Shown: positions 8,425 through 16,057, counted from the stretch's first letter. The stretch is DNA of 64,000 bases from Thermobaculum terrenum ATCC BAA-798 (GCF_000025005.1 NC_013526.1:930001-994000); one strand, 5' to 3'. Notes: generated by a model from the sequence alone, not told the origin. Made by a program: numbers and translations.

Positions 8425-9564
8425 ATGGAAGATGGGACCCCAAGATACTACAAGATAAAGAAGATCCTCCTTGAAGAGTTAGAGAGTGGACGCTTCAAGC
8501 CCGGCGATAGGTTTCTAACGGAGAAGGAGCTGAGGGAGCGCTTCAAGGTCAGCGCCACCACTGCCGTCAGGGTCCTCAATGACCTCGAGCGTGAGGGCTA
8601 CCTGGTGCGCAAACAAGGTAAGGGCACCTTCGTCGCCGAGAGGCAGGAGCCTAAAGCCGAGCCCACACCCCTCCCACAGGTCACGCCCAATGGTAGGCTC
8701 ATTGCCTGCGTCTTCTCGCAGATTGGGGGCGGTCACGTCGTGGAGGTCATCCGAGGCGTTGAGGCCGTATGTCATCGCTCCAACTACCACATGATCCTCT
8801 TCGACTCCTCCGGATCGTCAGAGAGGGAAGCGATGAACCTCCGGAGAGCCAGGGAGGCAGGTGCGGGAGGCATCATCCTGTTCCCAACCGACGGTGATCA
8901 GAACCAGGGGATCGTAGAGGAGTACGTCCGCCAGGGGTTCCCAGTCGTCATGGTCGACAGATACTACCCGGCGGTGGCCACTGACATCGTGGTGCCCGAC
9001 AACTTCGGCATAGGCTACCGCCTGACAAAGCACCTGATAGACCGAGGTCACAAGCACATCGCCACCATCTGGGGTGAGACGAACTGTACCAGCGTCCGCG
9101 ACCGCATGGCGGGGTACAAGGAGGCCCTGCTGCGCCACAACGTACCAATTGTACCAGAGATATCCCGTCTCTTCTGCTACGAGCGCCTACGGCCCGAGGA
9201 GCGCTACGACCTGCTACGTACATGGCTCAATGCCCCCTATCACCCTACGGTGTTCGTGGGCGTCAACGGCTACGTAGCCACGATGGTGGCCACCGACCTG
9301 GCCGCGATCGGCGTCCACGTGGGCGAGGAGGTGGAGATAGCTGGCATGGACCACGTTGGGCCCTACACCCCTATGCCTATTATGTCAACCAATGCTATCC
9401 TGCCCTCCAGGGAGATGGGTATCTCGGCGGCGGAGATCCTCATAGAAAGGCTCAGGGAGCCCCAGGAACATCGCCAGTTCAGGTACGTGGTGCTGCCGGT
9501 GGAGATCTCCGCCAACGAGAAGTCGGCAGTGAAGATCATCGGCACAGCCCCTAAGGGTGTGTGA
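8425..9564 (+). CDS. GntR-type winged-helix regulator with LacI/GalR-like sensor domain (AraR-like)
   Basis: 379 residues. Residues about 5-75 form a GntR winged helix-turn-helix (PGDRFLTEKELRERFKVSATT, then GYLVRKQGKGTF). From about residue 95 the protein changes to a periplasmic-binding-protein-like sensor as in LacI/GalR (IACVFSQIGGGHVVEVIRGVE through IAGMDHVGPYTPMP). This combination is typical of the arabinose repressor AraR and relatives, which are usually sugar-responsive repressors. It is divergent from the ABC operon and likely controls it and itself through the GTTAACAC repeats. GGAG lies 10 nt before the ATG. The effector is unknown; a plant-type sugar is plausible. Confidence 0.88.
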   Translation: MEDGTPRYYKIKKILLEELESGRFKPGDRFLTEKELRERFKVSATTAVRVLNDLEREGYLVRKQGKGTFVAERQEPKAEPTPLPQVTPNGRLIACVFSQIGGGHVVEVIRGVEAVCHRSNYHMILFDSSGSSEREAMNLRRAREAGAGGIILFPTDGDQNQGIVEEYVRQGFPVVMVDRYYPAVATDIVVPDNFGIGYRLTKHLIDRGHKHIATIWGETNCTSVRDRMAGYKEALLRHNVPIVPEISRLFCYERLRPEERYDLLRTWLNAPYHPTVFVGVNGYVATMVATDLAAIGVHVGEEVEIAGMDHVGPYTPMPIMSTNAILPSREMGISAAEILIERLREPQEHRQFRYVVLPVEISANEKSAVKIIGTAPKGV

Positions 9565-9651
9565 GCCCTGGACCAGAGAGCTGTACATCCTGCTCGCCCC
9601 CTGGTAATATGACCACAAATATGTCCCGTATCGGGAGTTGGGGATAGGAAT

Positions 9652-10572
9652 ATGCAGGCAAGACCTAGGATCATTCCTCATCTATGGTTCGACAAAGAGG
9701 CTTTGGAGGCGGCGGAGTTCTACACCTCTCTGTTCCCGCAGTCGCGCACGCTGCACGTGGGCACCATCCATGATACGCCCTCTGGAGATACCGACACCGT
9801 CATGTTCGAGCTCGCTGGGCAGACCTTCCAGGCAATCAGCGCAGGTCCCTTGTTCAAGTTCAACCCCTCGGTATCCTTCATAGTAAACTTCGACCCGTCC
9901 CGGGACGAGCAGGCCCGCGCCCGGCTCGACGAGACTTGGCAGGCGTTGCAGGATGGTGGCCAGATACTAATGCCTTTGGATGAGTACCCCTTCAGCAAGC
10001 GCTACGGTTGGGTACAGGATCGCTACGGAGTATCCTGGCAGCTGATACTCTCCAACCCGGAGGGCGATCCCAGGCCATTCCTGGTGCCCAGCCTGTTGTT
10101 CACCGACGTGAACAAGGGCAGAGCACTGGAGGCAGGAGAGTTCTACAGGTCCGTGTTCCCCGACTCGGAGGTGGGCCAGCTAGAGTTCTCGCCTCCGGAG
10201 GAGACCGGCGGAGGAGCCGATGAGCTGGTGATGTTCTCCGATTTTCGCCTTGGGGACACCTGGTTTGCGGCCATGGACAGCCCCATAGAGCATGGGTTTG
10301 GGTTCAACGAAGCCATCTCCTTCATCGTAGAGTGCCGGTCCCAACAGGAGGTTGACCACTACTGGGAGGGGCTCTCGGCAGATGGGGGCGAGAAGGGGCC
10401 TTGCGGCTGGCTCAAGGACAGGTACGGCCTATGCTGGCAGGTAGTGCCCGCGGAGCTGTTCGGGATGCTGGAGGACCCCGACGAGGAGAAGGTAGCGAGG
10501 GTTACGCAAGCCTTCCTAAGCATGTCCAAGCTGGATATCGAAGAGCTGCGGAGGGCCTACTCCGGCGGCTAG
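9652..10572 (+). CDS. Tandem VOC-fold protein, PhnB / 3-demethylubiquinone-methyltransferase-like family
   Basis: 306 residues made of two similar halves. The first (IIPHLWFDKEALEAAEFYTS) and the second (LVPSLLFTDVNKGRALEAGEFYRS) both open like the family known by the misleading name 3-demethylubiquinone-9 3-methyltransferase, and both end with a D-x-YG-x-x-WQ segment (DRYGVSWQL, DRYGLCWQV). These are vicinal-oxygen-chelate fold proteins without a settled enzymatic role, and the old name should not be taken as function. GGATAGGA precedes the ATG. The next gene follows after 24 bp on the same strand, so the two may be co-transcribed. Confidence 0.85.
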   Translation: MQARPRIIPHLWFDKEALEAAEFYTSLFPQSRTLHVGTIHDTPSGDTDTVMFELAGQTFQAISAGPLFKFNPSVSFIVNFDPSRDEQARARLDETWQALQDGGQILMPLDEYPFSKRYGWVQDRYGVSWQLILSNPEGDPRPFLVPSLLFTDVNKGRALEAGEFYRSVFPDSEVGQLEFSPPEETGGGADELVMFSDFRLGDTWFAAMDSPIEHGFGFNEAISFIVECRSQQEVDHYWEGLSADGGEKGPCGWLKDRYGLCWQVVPAELFGMLEDPDEEKVARVTQAFLSMSKLDIEELRRAYSGG

Positions 10573-10596
10573 CACGAGGACTGTGGAGGGAGCAGG

Positions 10597-11505
10597 ATGC
10601 AGCTGGATGTCACCGAAAGCGAGGTCAGGCAACTGCTGAGCATGCAGGAGCTCATCCCCGCCATGGAGAGGGCGTTGGCTGCCTTCTCCGCCGGCAGGGT
10701 CGTGCAGCCCACCCGCCTGATGCTGCCGGTAACCGACCACGAGGGCTTCCTGGGGGTGATGCCCGCCTACACGGGATCGGCCCTCGGCGTCAAGCTGGTC
10801 ACCCTCTACCCTCAGAACAAGGATCTACCTACTCATCACGCGGTAGTCATACTGTTCCGCCCCGAGACAGGCGAGCCGCTTCTCAGCATGGATGGCACGT
10901 ACATCACCGAGGCCCGGACGGCAGCGGTCTCGGCGGTGGCCACGCACTACCTGGCGCGGGAGGATGCCTCCGTGCTGGCGCTGATCGGCGCGGGGGTGCA
11001 GGCCCGCAGCCACCTGGAAGCTCTCAGGTTGGTACGCCACTTCCGAGAGGTGCGGGTGTGGAGCCCAAGGAGCGCCCCGGAGTTCGCGCGACGGCACGGC
11101 GTGACCGCCGCGGCATCCGCGGAGGAGGCGGTCCGCGGGGCCGACGTGGTGGTGACCGCCACGACCTCACGCACGCCCGTGCTCCGCGGCGAGTGGCTGT
11201 CCCCCGGCACCCACATCAACGCCGTGGGAGCACCCAGGCCGGACTGGCGAGAGCTCGACGACGAGCTGCTCCGCAGGGCGTGCATCTACGTAGACTCATC
11301 CGAGGCCGCCATGCGGGAATCAGGCGACGTGATAGCCGCCGGACACTTCTTCGCCGAGCTCGGGGAGGTGATCGCCGGTAGCAAGCCGGGCAGGCAGTCC
11401 CGGGATGAGATCACCCTGTTCAAGTCGCTTGGGCTGGCGGTAGAGGATGTAACCGCCGCGGAGCTGGTGTACAAGAAGGTGCGTGGCCAGGCCGCCGGAG
11501 GCTGA
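10597..11505 (+). CDS. Ornithine cyclodeaminase / mu-crystallin family protein
   Basis: 302 residues. The family is recognised from GVKLVTLYPQN with the substrate-side Lys, MDGTYITEARTAAVSAVATHYLA, and the Rossmann loop GAGVQARSHLEAL near residue 132. Members are NAD(P)-dependent ornithine cyclodeaminases, alanine dehydrogenases or imine reductases (ketimine reductase); sequence alone does not separate these. GGAGGG lies in front of the ATG. Its stop codon abuts the stop of a tiny membrane-peptide gene on the other strand. Co-transcription with the VOC gene is likely but no pathway link is evident. Confidence 0.88.
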   Translation: MQLDVTESEVRQLLSMQELIPAMERALAAFSAGRVVQPTRLMLPVTDHEGFLGVMPAYTGSALGVKLVTLYPQNKDLPTHHAVVILFRPETGEPLLSMDGTYITEARTAAVSAVATHYLAREDASVLALIGAGVQARSHLEALRLVRHFREVRVWSPRSAPEFARRHGVTAAASAEEAVRGADVVVTATTSRTPVLRGEWLSPGTHINAVGAPRPDWRELDDELLRRACIYVDSSEAAMRESGDVIAAGHFFAELGEVIAGSKPGRQSRDEITLFKSLGLAVEDVTAAELVYKKVRGQAAGG

Positions 11506-11598
11506 TCACCGCCTACCCACACGCGTAAGCAGCAGGAAGGCCGCCATCCCCAGCAACAACAGGATCGGAAGAATAAACAGCAGGTCTCCGCTGGTCAT
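11506..11598 (-). CDS. Predicted 30-residue single-span membrane peptide
   Basis: Reading the minus strand from 11598 gives a 30-codon ORF that starts MTSGDLLFILPILLLLGMAA, continues with FLLLTRVGRR and then TGA. It is one continuous hydrophobic helix followed by a positively charged tail, so an N-out/C-in membrane orientation is expected. GGGAGGG stands 8 nt before the ATG, an excellent ribosome binding site. Its stop codon touches the stop codon of the convergent cyclodeaminase gene. It is too short for normal gene calling. No family is recognised; resemblance to regulatory membrane peptides is only by size and topology. Confidence 0.55.
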   Translation of the reverse strand: MTSGDLLFILPILLLLGMAAFLLLTRVGRR

Positions 11599-11660
11599 AG
11601 AGAAACCCTCCCAGCTATTCGGTGACCGCGGCCCGTATGCGCCCCCTATAGCCTGGCCAC

Positions 11661-12053
11661 TTAGAAGCAACTGGCACAATCACACCCAGAGGCTACCGAG
11701 CATATAGCCGCCGACGCGCATTGCCCCAGGCCCACAGGGCAACAGAATGCAAAACCTCCGAAGCAACAGGCAGCAAACAGCACACAGAGCAGGTCGCCTG
11801 CAAGGCATTGCCTGCACGAGATACAGTAGTCCATGGGCCTCAACCACCGAGGGTCAGAGCGGTGTTCCACCTCTGTGAGCACGGAGTAATCCGCACCGGT
11901 GCGCTTGAGATACCTATCAGGTACGCGCTCTATCTGGCCTCCCCTGACCACTAGCACGACCCTCTCACCTCCGGCACGCCAATACATGGCCAAGGGCTTC
12001 TTGCCCGCCAGATACACCACCACAGCTCGACCCCTGGGATCCTTCAGGACCAT
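11661..12053 (-). CDS. Hypothetical protein with Cys-rich C-terminus
   Basis: 130 residues. The first 75 residues are ordinary globular sequence with several Arg/Lys (LKDPRGRAVVVYLAGKKPLA, then RVVLVVRGGQIERVP). From about residue 77 there is an unusual stretch of about 54 residues with 14 Cys, beginning CISCRQC, including AACCFGGFAFCC, and ending CDCASCF. GGGGAG precedes the ATG with a short spacer. The N-terminal codon pattern and the ribosome site favour a real gene, but no family is recognised and the Cys-rich tail could be a low-complexity artefact. A metal-binding or disulfide-rich tail are both possible. Confidence 0.5.
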   Translation of the reverse strand: MVLKDPRGRAVVVYLAGKKPLAMYWRAGGERVVLVVRGGQIERVPDRYLKRTGADYSVLTEVEHRSDPRWLRPMDYCISCRQCLAGDLLCVLFAACCFGGFAFCCPVGLGQCASAAICSVASGCDCASCF

Positions 12054-12187
12054 ACCGCTCCCCTAAGCGTAGGGCGAAGCCCTTTGAGTCCCTCCAGGAC
12101 CATCCAGACCTCATCCAGCTACCAGGCTTGTCTACAGGACTTCCCTATGAAGACCATAATGCTCGCTATATTACTTGTAAATAAGTG

Positions 12188-12216
12188 TTGCAATCCAGCG
12201 GCGTGCTGTATATAAT
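12188..12216 (+). promoter_or_regulatory. Sigma-70-type promoter for the metalloprotease operon
   Basis: TTGCAA at 12188-12193 and a perfect TATAAT at 12211-12216 are separated by 17 bp, about 50 bp upstream of the signal-peptide ATG at 12266, which has AGGAGG before it. Nothing else is seen between 12054 and 12187. Confidence 0.7.
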
Positions 12217-12265
12217 CTGAGCCATGGTCGTTATTCTTTACTAACTTCACACAGGAGGGGGATTT

Positions 12266-13025
12266 ATGAGCAGGTACTTACCCAGATCATGGCTGTCCAC
12301 TTCTAATGCTCTCTTGGGATTCCTAATTATCCTGGGGTTATCACTGTCGGCTGTGGGCAAGGCCAATGCCGACCACCCCTATCCCGGTGGCCAATATCAC
12401 CTATGGTCTATTCATTATGACGGAGTCGGGGGGGGGTGAACACGCGTGCGCCCAAAGCGATGTCGGCGACGGCATAGTCACCCATAACTACGTGCAAGCG
12501 CGGATTATCAATACCCTACGCTACGATAAACCCGAACTCGATTGGCACCAGAGAACAGGTACTAACCACCTCCACTTCCAGATGGAGGATAGATACTGCG
12601 ACCAGCTCAGCTCTACCGAGATGCAAGACATTGAGCTTAGGTATAGGGTCAAGACCGATGCTAACGCCCAAAGCACTTGTTATTCCTATGGCTACGACGA
12701 CGCTACTGAATGCGCAATCGATCTTGGGCCAGTATACATAGGCAACCATGTAGATAGTCGAGCTTATAGAATCATCCACTCCAGAGACAGCATCTACGAT
12801 AACGACGGGACAGAGTGGAAGCGGCGGCACATGGTAAGCCATGAGACCGGCCATGCCCTAGGACTAATGGACCCCATCTATAATACATACACAGGTAGAT
12901 ATGAACCATGTACGGACCGTAGCGTGATGCACACACCCTACCCCTACTGCCCCGGCAACTACGCCTACAGGTACCCTTCTGACTGGGATAGAGATACCGT
13001 GTGGGAACTAATCAATAAACCTTAG
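12266..13025 (+). pseudogene. Secreted metzincin-like zinc protease, reading frame interrupted at a nine-G tract
   Basis: The frame opening at ATG 12266 (AGGAGG upstream) encodes a signal peptide with a hydrophobic core LLGFLIILGLSLSAVG and a likely cleavage site ANA/DH. It runs into TGA directly after a run of nine G at 12428-12436. Removing one G joins it to the frame that continues to 13025. That part carries HETGHALGLMD, an HExxHxxGxxD zinc site like that of snapalysin-type metzincins, and a downstream SVMHTPY that could be the Met-turn. The rest is Cys- and Tyr-rich. Either expression is phase-variable or frameshifted at the G-run, or the base count there is a sequencing error. It heads a three-gene operon. 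Confidence 0.72.
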
Positions 13026-13035
13026 GGGGATCAAG

Positions 13036-13692
13036 ATGCAGGCTACGGCTTCATACAACAGATCAGGCATCTGGGTAACCATCATGCTGTCTATAATCGC
13101 AGCGCTCGTATGGACGTTAGCGATACATAGGATGGGCATTGGACATACTGAAGTATCCAGGACAAATTCTATCCTGCTTACATCCAATAGAGACAGGCTC
13201 CGCATATGCGTGCAATCCTACCATCCGCAGGTGACTAACGATCAACTAAGCTCCTTCGTTCGCAAGTCGCTGGCACGCATCCAGGACCATCCAGACTTCT
13301 ATAGGTCAGGGCTTGGGACGCATGCCCCAGTGGTGGATGTAGGTTGTCCTGGCCCACCCAGGGCAGGTATGCCTGGCTTCGATTGGCAGGACGGTATGGC
13401 CCCGGCCTCCTCTGCCCTTGTGACTTCCCCCAGTAACTATCGAGTCTTCGTCTTCGTTGTTTCTAGTGACAAGGTTGCCTTGCCCAACGGCCACTCTTTC
13501 TGGAGCACACCTCAGGAGCTCTACTGCTACGAGGGCAGATGTGGAGAGGTCACTACGGCTCTCTACATAGTACCAGAGGAGCTGGCTGATCTGGAGCTGG
13601 CTTCCCTACGACTGGCCCATGCTGTGGGGTTATGGGTCGACTGGCATACCAGGCAGATGCAAAGTCCAATAGCTAAGGAGGATACAAGATGA
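13036..13692 (+). CDS. Membrane-anchored hypothetical protein
   Basis: 218 residues. A single membrane segment (WVTIMLSIIAALVWTLAI) near residues 13-30 is followed by an extracytoplasmic domain with five Cys (for example LRICVQ, VGCPGPP, LYCYEGRCGEV), suggesting disulfides. Near the C-terminus RLAHAVGLWVDWHTR has a helical HxxGxxxxxH-like pattern, but I see no complete catalytic motif. AGGGGGATC precedes the ATG. It lies 10 bp after the protease stop and overlaps the next gene by 4 bp (ATGA), so the three are translated as an operon. No family is recognised; it could be a partner or inhibitor of the protease (speculative). Confidence 0.7.
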   Translation: MQATASYNRSGIWVTIMLSIIAALVWTLAIHRMGIGHTEVSRTNSILLTSNRDRLRICVQSYHPQVTNDQLSSFVRKSLARIQDHPDFYRSGLGTHAPVVDVGCPGPPRAGMPGFDWQDGMAPASSALVTSPSNYRVFVFVVSSDKVALPNGHSFWSTPQELYCYEGRCGEVTTALYIVPEELADLELASLRLAHAVGLWVDWHTRQMQSPIAKEDTR

Positions 13693-14168
13693 GGCTCATC
13701 AGCATATGGTTAGCACTGTTCATGGCACTGGTGGTGTTCGCTCCAGCCACCGCTCAGCAGGAGGAGGCACGCTACAAGATCACTCGCGAACTCACCCTCT
13801 ATGGAGATGTGCCCCCCGGAGAGACCTTCCTCTTCATCTACGACTATCCTGGCAGGCCAGGAGATACTCCTGTTCCCATTGTGCTTTGTGGAGGGGACAG
13901 TGGTGTGGAGTGTCGGGGCCACGGCACAGTGTACAGATCTACCCACAGGGTGTTTGCCAGCGTGTTCGAGAGATGGAGCAAGATACGGTATTACTTCGTA
14001 AGGGACCCAGAGAACTACAACGATCGTGACGACTGGCAAACGTTCGCCATGGGGGAAAAGACCATCACTGGCGATACCACCCTCAGCGCCTGGTACAGGT
14101 TCCCGGAGGCCGAGCAGGCTGTGCCCAGGATGCCCCAGACGGGTGCAGGGGGCATGGCCCATAGGTAG
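13689..14168 (+). CDS. Small secreted protein with novel domain and C-terminal MPQTGAGGM
   Basis: 159 residues. A clear signal peptide (LISIWLALFMALVVFAPATAQ) is followed by one copy of a domain seen again twice in the decayed gene at 19.3-20.1 kb: LTLYGDVPPGETF, then VLCGG, a second Cys (ECRGHGTVY), and an aromatic C-terminal strand TTLSAWYRF. The protein ends PRMPQTGAGGMAHR. MPQTG resembles an LPxTG-type sorting signal, but no hydrophobic segment follows it, so ordinary sortase anchoring is not supported. It overlaps the preceding membrane-protein gene by 4 bp. The domain is not one I recognise. Confidence 0.75.
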   Translation: MRLISIWLALFMALVVFAPATAQQEEARYKITRELTLYGDVPPGETFLFIYDYPGRPGDTPVPIVLCGGDSGVECRGHGTVYRSTHRVFASVFERWSKIRYYFVRDPENYNDRDDWQTFAMGEKTITGDTTLSAWYRFPEAEQAVPRMPQTGAGGMAHR

Positions 14169-14187
14169 GTGACGCCCTCGGATGCAG

Positions 14188-14215
14188 CAGGGCAGGGGGA
14201 GAGCTCCCTGCCCTG
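14188..14215. terminator. Hairpin between convergent genes
   Basis: Arms 14188-14197 and 14206-14215 form a 10-bp GC-rich stem just after the MPQTGAGGM gene (stop at 14168) and before the end of the convergent methyltransferase gene. There is no T-run, so it may act as a bidirectional weak terminator. Confidence 0.5.
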
Positions 14216-14294
14216 TAACAACCTAGCTGGAGGATACTTGACAGTAGATCACCCGGAAGCGGAAGCCCCACCAGGCTCCCAGTCTCATGGCAGG

Positions 14295-15086
14295 CTAAGA
14301 AGCCTGGACGAGCCCTCTAGCACACCAAGCCCTGGCACGCAGCGGGATGGATCCATCAGCAGCTATCGGCAGGGTGTTCAGCAGCCGCAGCCTCAGCTCC
14401 TCCCTGATCCCAGCCTCCAGGGAGCGCACATAGCCTGGAGCTGGGCCCTGCCCTCCCAGAAACGGCTGCCAGTAGTCGTCAAAACTCGAGAAGGTGGTCT
14501 CTATCTCCAACGAGTCCACCAGCAACTCCTGGAGATGGGCTCCTCTCAACAGCTCCTGAAGGGCAACTGGATCGCATACCGGAAAGCGTACAGCCTCATC
14601 CAGCTCCCGCGCAGAGGGATCAACTGTCCTGGCAGCATCCCAGAAGTACCGCAGGAACTGCATGCCCTCAGCATAGTCCCACACATACAATCCCACCAAT
14701 CCCCCTTTGCTGACGACTCGCGCCATCTCGCGCACGCCCTGCAGCGGGTCGGCCAGCAGGTTGATCACCAGGCCGGACACTGCCACATCGAAGGTCCCAT
14801 CCTCAAATGGCAAGTCTTCCGCCGATGCGAGCTCGAAGGTAACCATGGGAGCATGCAGGCTCTTGCGCGCGTGCTCTAACAACCCCGGCGATGGGTCCAC
14901 CCCCACCAGGTAAGAGGGTGCGGCAATCTGGACGATCGCTTCCGAGAGGGCGCCGGTCCCACAGCCCACATCCAGCCAGCGGGCGCCGCTGGGAGGGCGA
15001 AGCCAACGCACGAACTCCCGGGCGATCCTGCGACTCCACCTGCCCATATAGCGCTCGTACGCTTCGGCATCCTCCCAGGTGTCCAA
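14295..15086 (-). CDS. Class I SAM-dependent methyltransferase
   Basis: 263 residues from a TTG start at 15086 that follows GAGGAG with a 7-nt spacer and lies 12 bp after the stop of the zinc-ribbon gene. A longer ORF exists, but its extra 25 codons lie inside that gene in another frame. Motif I is WLDVGCGTGAL, an acidic motif II follows at VGVDPSPG, and DLPFEDGTFDVAVSG is the motif IV region. The fold is the UbiE/Methyltransf_11 type; the substrate is unknown. It is the third gene of a minus-strand operon with a membrane protein and a zinc ribbon. Confidence 0.82.
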   Translation of the reverse strand: MDTWEDAEAYERYMGRWSRRIAREFVRWLRPPSGARWLDVGCGTGALSEAIVQIAAPSYLVGVDPSPGLLEHARKSLHAPMVTFELASAEDLPFEDGTFDVAVSGLVINLLADPLQGVREMARVVSKGGLVGLYVWDYAEGMQFLRYFWDAARTVDPSARELDEAVRFPVCDPVALQELLRGAHLQELLVDSLEIETTFSSFDDYWQPFLGGQGPAPGYVRSLEAGIREELRLRLLNTLPIAADGSIPLRARAWCARGLVQAS

Positions 15087-15097
15087 CGTATAACTCC

Positions 15098-15295
15098 TCA
15101 GCTGGAACGAAAGGCTTCTGGGCTGTCGGCGTACAGCTGCACCCTGCCGCAGCTGGGGCATACATAGGCCGACACGTCGGACTGGGGCGGAGAGGCGAAT
15201 ACCCCCTTCTGAGACTTCTCGAGAAGGACGTAGAAGCCCCCTGCCCTGAGGTTTGCCTTTGTCAGGGGCTGGTCACAACGATCACATTTATACAC
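15098..15295 (-). CDS. Small zinc-ribbon protein
   Basis: 65 residues. Two CxxC pairs (KCDRCDQPL and YVCPSCGRVQLY) about 40 residues apart form a zinc ribbon; the spacing and the YADSPEAF ending resemble small nucleic-acid-binding ribbon proteins. The GTG at 15295 lies 7 nt after GGAGGT, which itself overlaps the stop of the upstream gene; an earlier GTG at 15310 would sit on that site and is less likely. Function unknown. Confidence 0.7.
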   Translation of the reverse strand: MYKCDRCDQPLTKANLRAGGFYVLLEKSQKGVFASPPQSDVSAYVCPSCGRVQLYADSPEAFRSS

Positions 15296-15300
15296 GAAGC

Positions 15301-15537
15301 TTACCTCCACAGGTCGTAGCTGTATCGTACGAAAGAGCTCTCCTGCGTGGGCGTGCGCTGCACAGGGAACAGGTTCTCCAACTCCCTGCGCGTGCAGTAG
15401 TCGTTAATCGTCAGGATGACGATGATGATCACGCTGAACACTACCATCCATATCAGGCAGGTCCAATCCTCCCAAATGCGTGAGAGGGGAGCCCTGGGCC
15501 TGCCCCTGCCAGACTCTGCGGGATCTCTCGAGCTCAT
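15301..15537 (-). CDS. Small single-span membrane protein
   Basis: 78 residues. A charged N-terminus (MSSRDPAESGRGRPRAPLSR) precedes one hydrophobic helix (WMVVFSVIIIVILTI) and a 35-residue polar tail ending SYDLWR. It is the first gene of the operon continuing into the zinc-ribbon and methyltransferase genes. TATATTATA ends only a few bases before the ATG at 15537 and no Shine-Dalgarno is visible, so a leaderless transcript is possible. No family recognised. Confidence 0.6.
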   Translation of the reverse strand: MSSRDPAESGRGRPRAPLSRIWEDWTCLIWMVVFSVIIIVILTINDYCTRRELENLFPVQRTPTQESSFVRYSYDLWR

Positions 15538-15591
15538 ACCTATAATATAGTGCAACAGGCGGTCGGTGGCGAGGAGAGGGACAGAATCCGA

Positions 15592-15643
15592 CCCAAAAAC
15601 GCAGGCAGATGGGCGAATTTCTTCACGAATTTGCGTTTTGGGG
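15592..15643. repeat. Inverted repeat in the divergent promoter region
   Basis: CCCAAAAACGCA at 15592-15603 is matched inversely by TGCGTTTTGGGG at 15632-15643 (11 of 12 positions), with GCGAATTT / CGAATTTGC elements inside. It lies directly upstream of the lysine-operon -35 box and downstream of the minus-strand promoter region, so it is positioned as an operator shared by both directions. Confidence 0.5.
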
Positions 15644-15644
15644 C

Positions 15645-15673
15645 TTGACTTCCCCTTTCAACCTTGCTATATT
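15645..15673 (+). promoter_or_regulatory. Promoter of the T-box lysine operon
   Basis: TTGACT at 15645-15650 and TATATT at 15668-15673 with exactly 17 bp between them; a start near 15680 would place the whole T-box leader on the transcript. Confidence 0.75.
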
Positions 15674-15689
15674 CAAGTCAACAAACACA

Positions 15690-16008
15690 TCGACCCTAAA
15701 AGCGTCGATGGGGACGAGTAGCCGAGATGTAGGGCTACAGAGAGCCGCGTTGCTGGGATGCGGTGCTCGAACCTCGGTGAAAAAGCCCCCGGAGCTGCAG
15801 GCTGAACCTCGATGGGCCAGAATGCCCAGGCGTCAGTAGGCCGAGCCGGTGTCAGCCACCGTTACCAGGCTGGGAGTATGAAGCCCTGCTCTAGGGTGGA
15901 GTACTTCGTGAGGTCGTCATCGTGAGGTGGCGACGAACAGGGGTGGTACCACGGGAAGCAACGATCTCCCGTCCCCGGCAGATCCGTCGGGGACGGGAGA
16001 TTTTTTAT
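15690..16008 (+). ncRNA. T-box riboswitch leader with lysine-type specifier
   Basis: The leader shows the T-box parts in order. GACGAGTA at 15713-15720 is the 5' strand of the specifier loop and AGAGAG at about 15740 is the stem I bulge. GGTGAAAAAGCCC at 15777-15788 is the 3' specifier strand, where AAA or AAG (15780-15785) are both lysine codons. GGGTGGTACCACGG at about 15941-15954 is the conserved T-box sequence that pairs with the tRNA acceptor end. A 13-bp terminator stem follows. Uncharged tRNA-Lys would favour antitermination. The specifier register (AAA or AAG) was set by eye, but both readings agree with the lysine genes downstream. Confidence 0.88.
15964..16006 (+). terminator. Intrinsic terminator of the T-box leader
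   Basis: ATCTCCCGTCCCC at 15964-15976 pairs perfectly with GGGGACGGGAGAT at 15989-16001, followed by TTTTTT at 16001-16006. The competing antiterminator would use the T-box sequence just upstream. Confidence 0.9.
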
Positions 16009-16057
16009 AGGCCTCGTCCCCGCGTACGAGTCAGGTACTCAGGAAGGAGGCAAGCAT

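Noticed and set aside
9652-10572. Ubiquinone biosynthesis methyltransferase function for the double VOC protein
   Set aside because: The family name is historical; the protein has no SAM-binding motif, only two VOC-like domains.
10401-11381. 326-codon plus-strand ORF overlapping the VOC and cyclodeaminase genes
   Set aside because: It is out of frame with both well-supported genes and has a composition rich in Arg, Gly and Ala typical of a shadow frame.
14130-14168. Sortase anchoring of the MPQTGAGGM proteins
   Set aside because: No hydrophobic segment or basic tail follows the motif and no sortase gene lies nearby, so a standard cell-wall anchor cannot be claimed.
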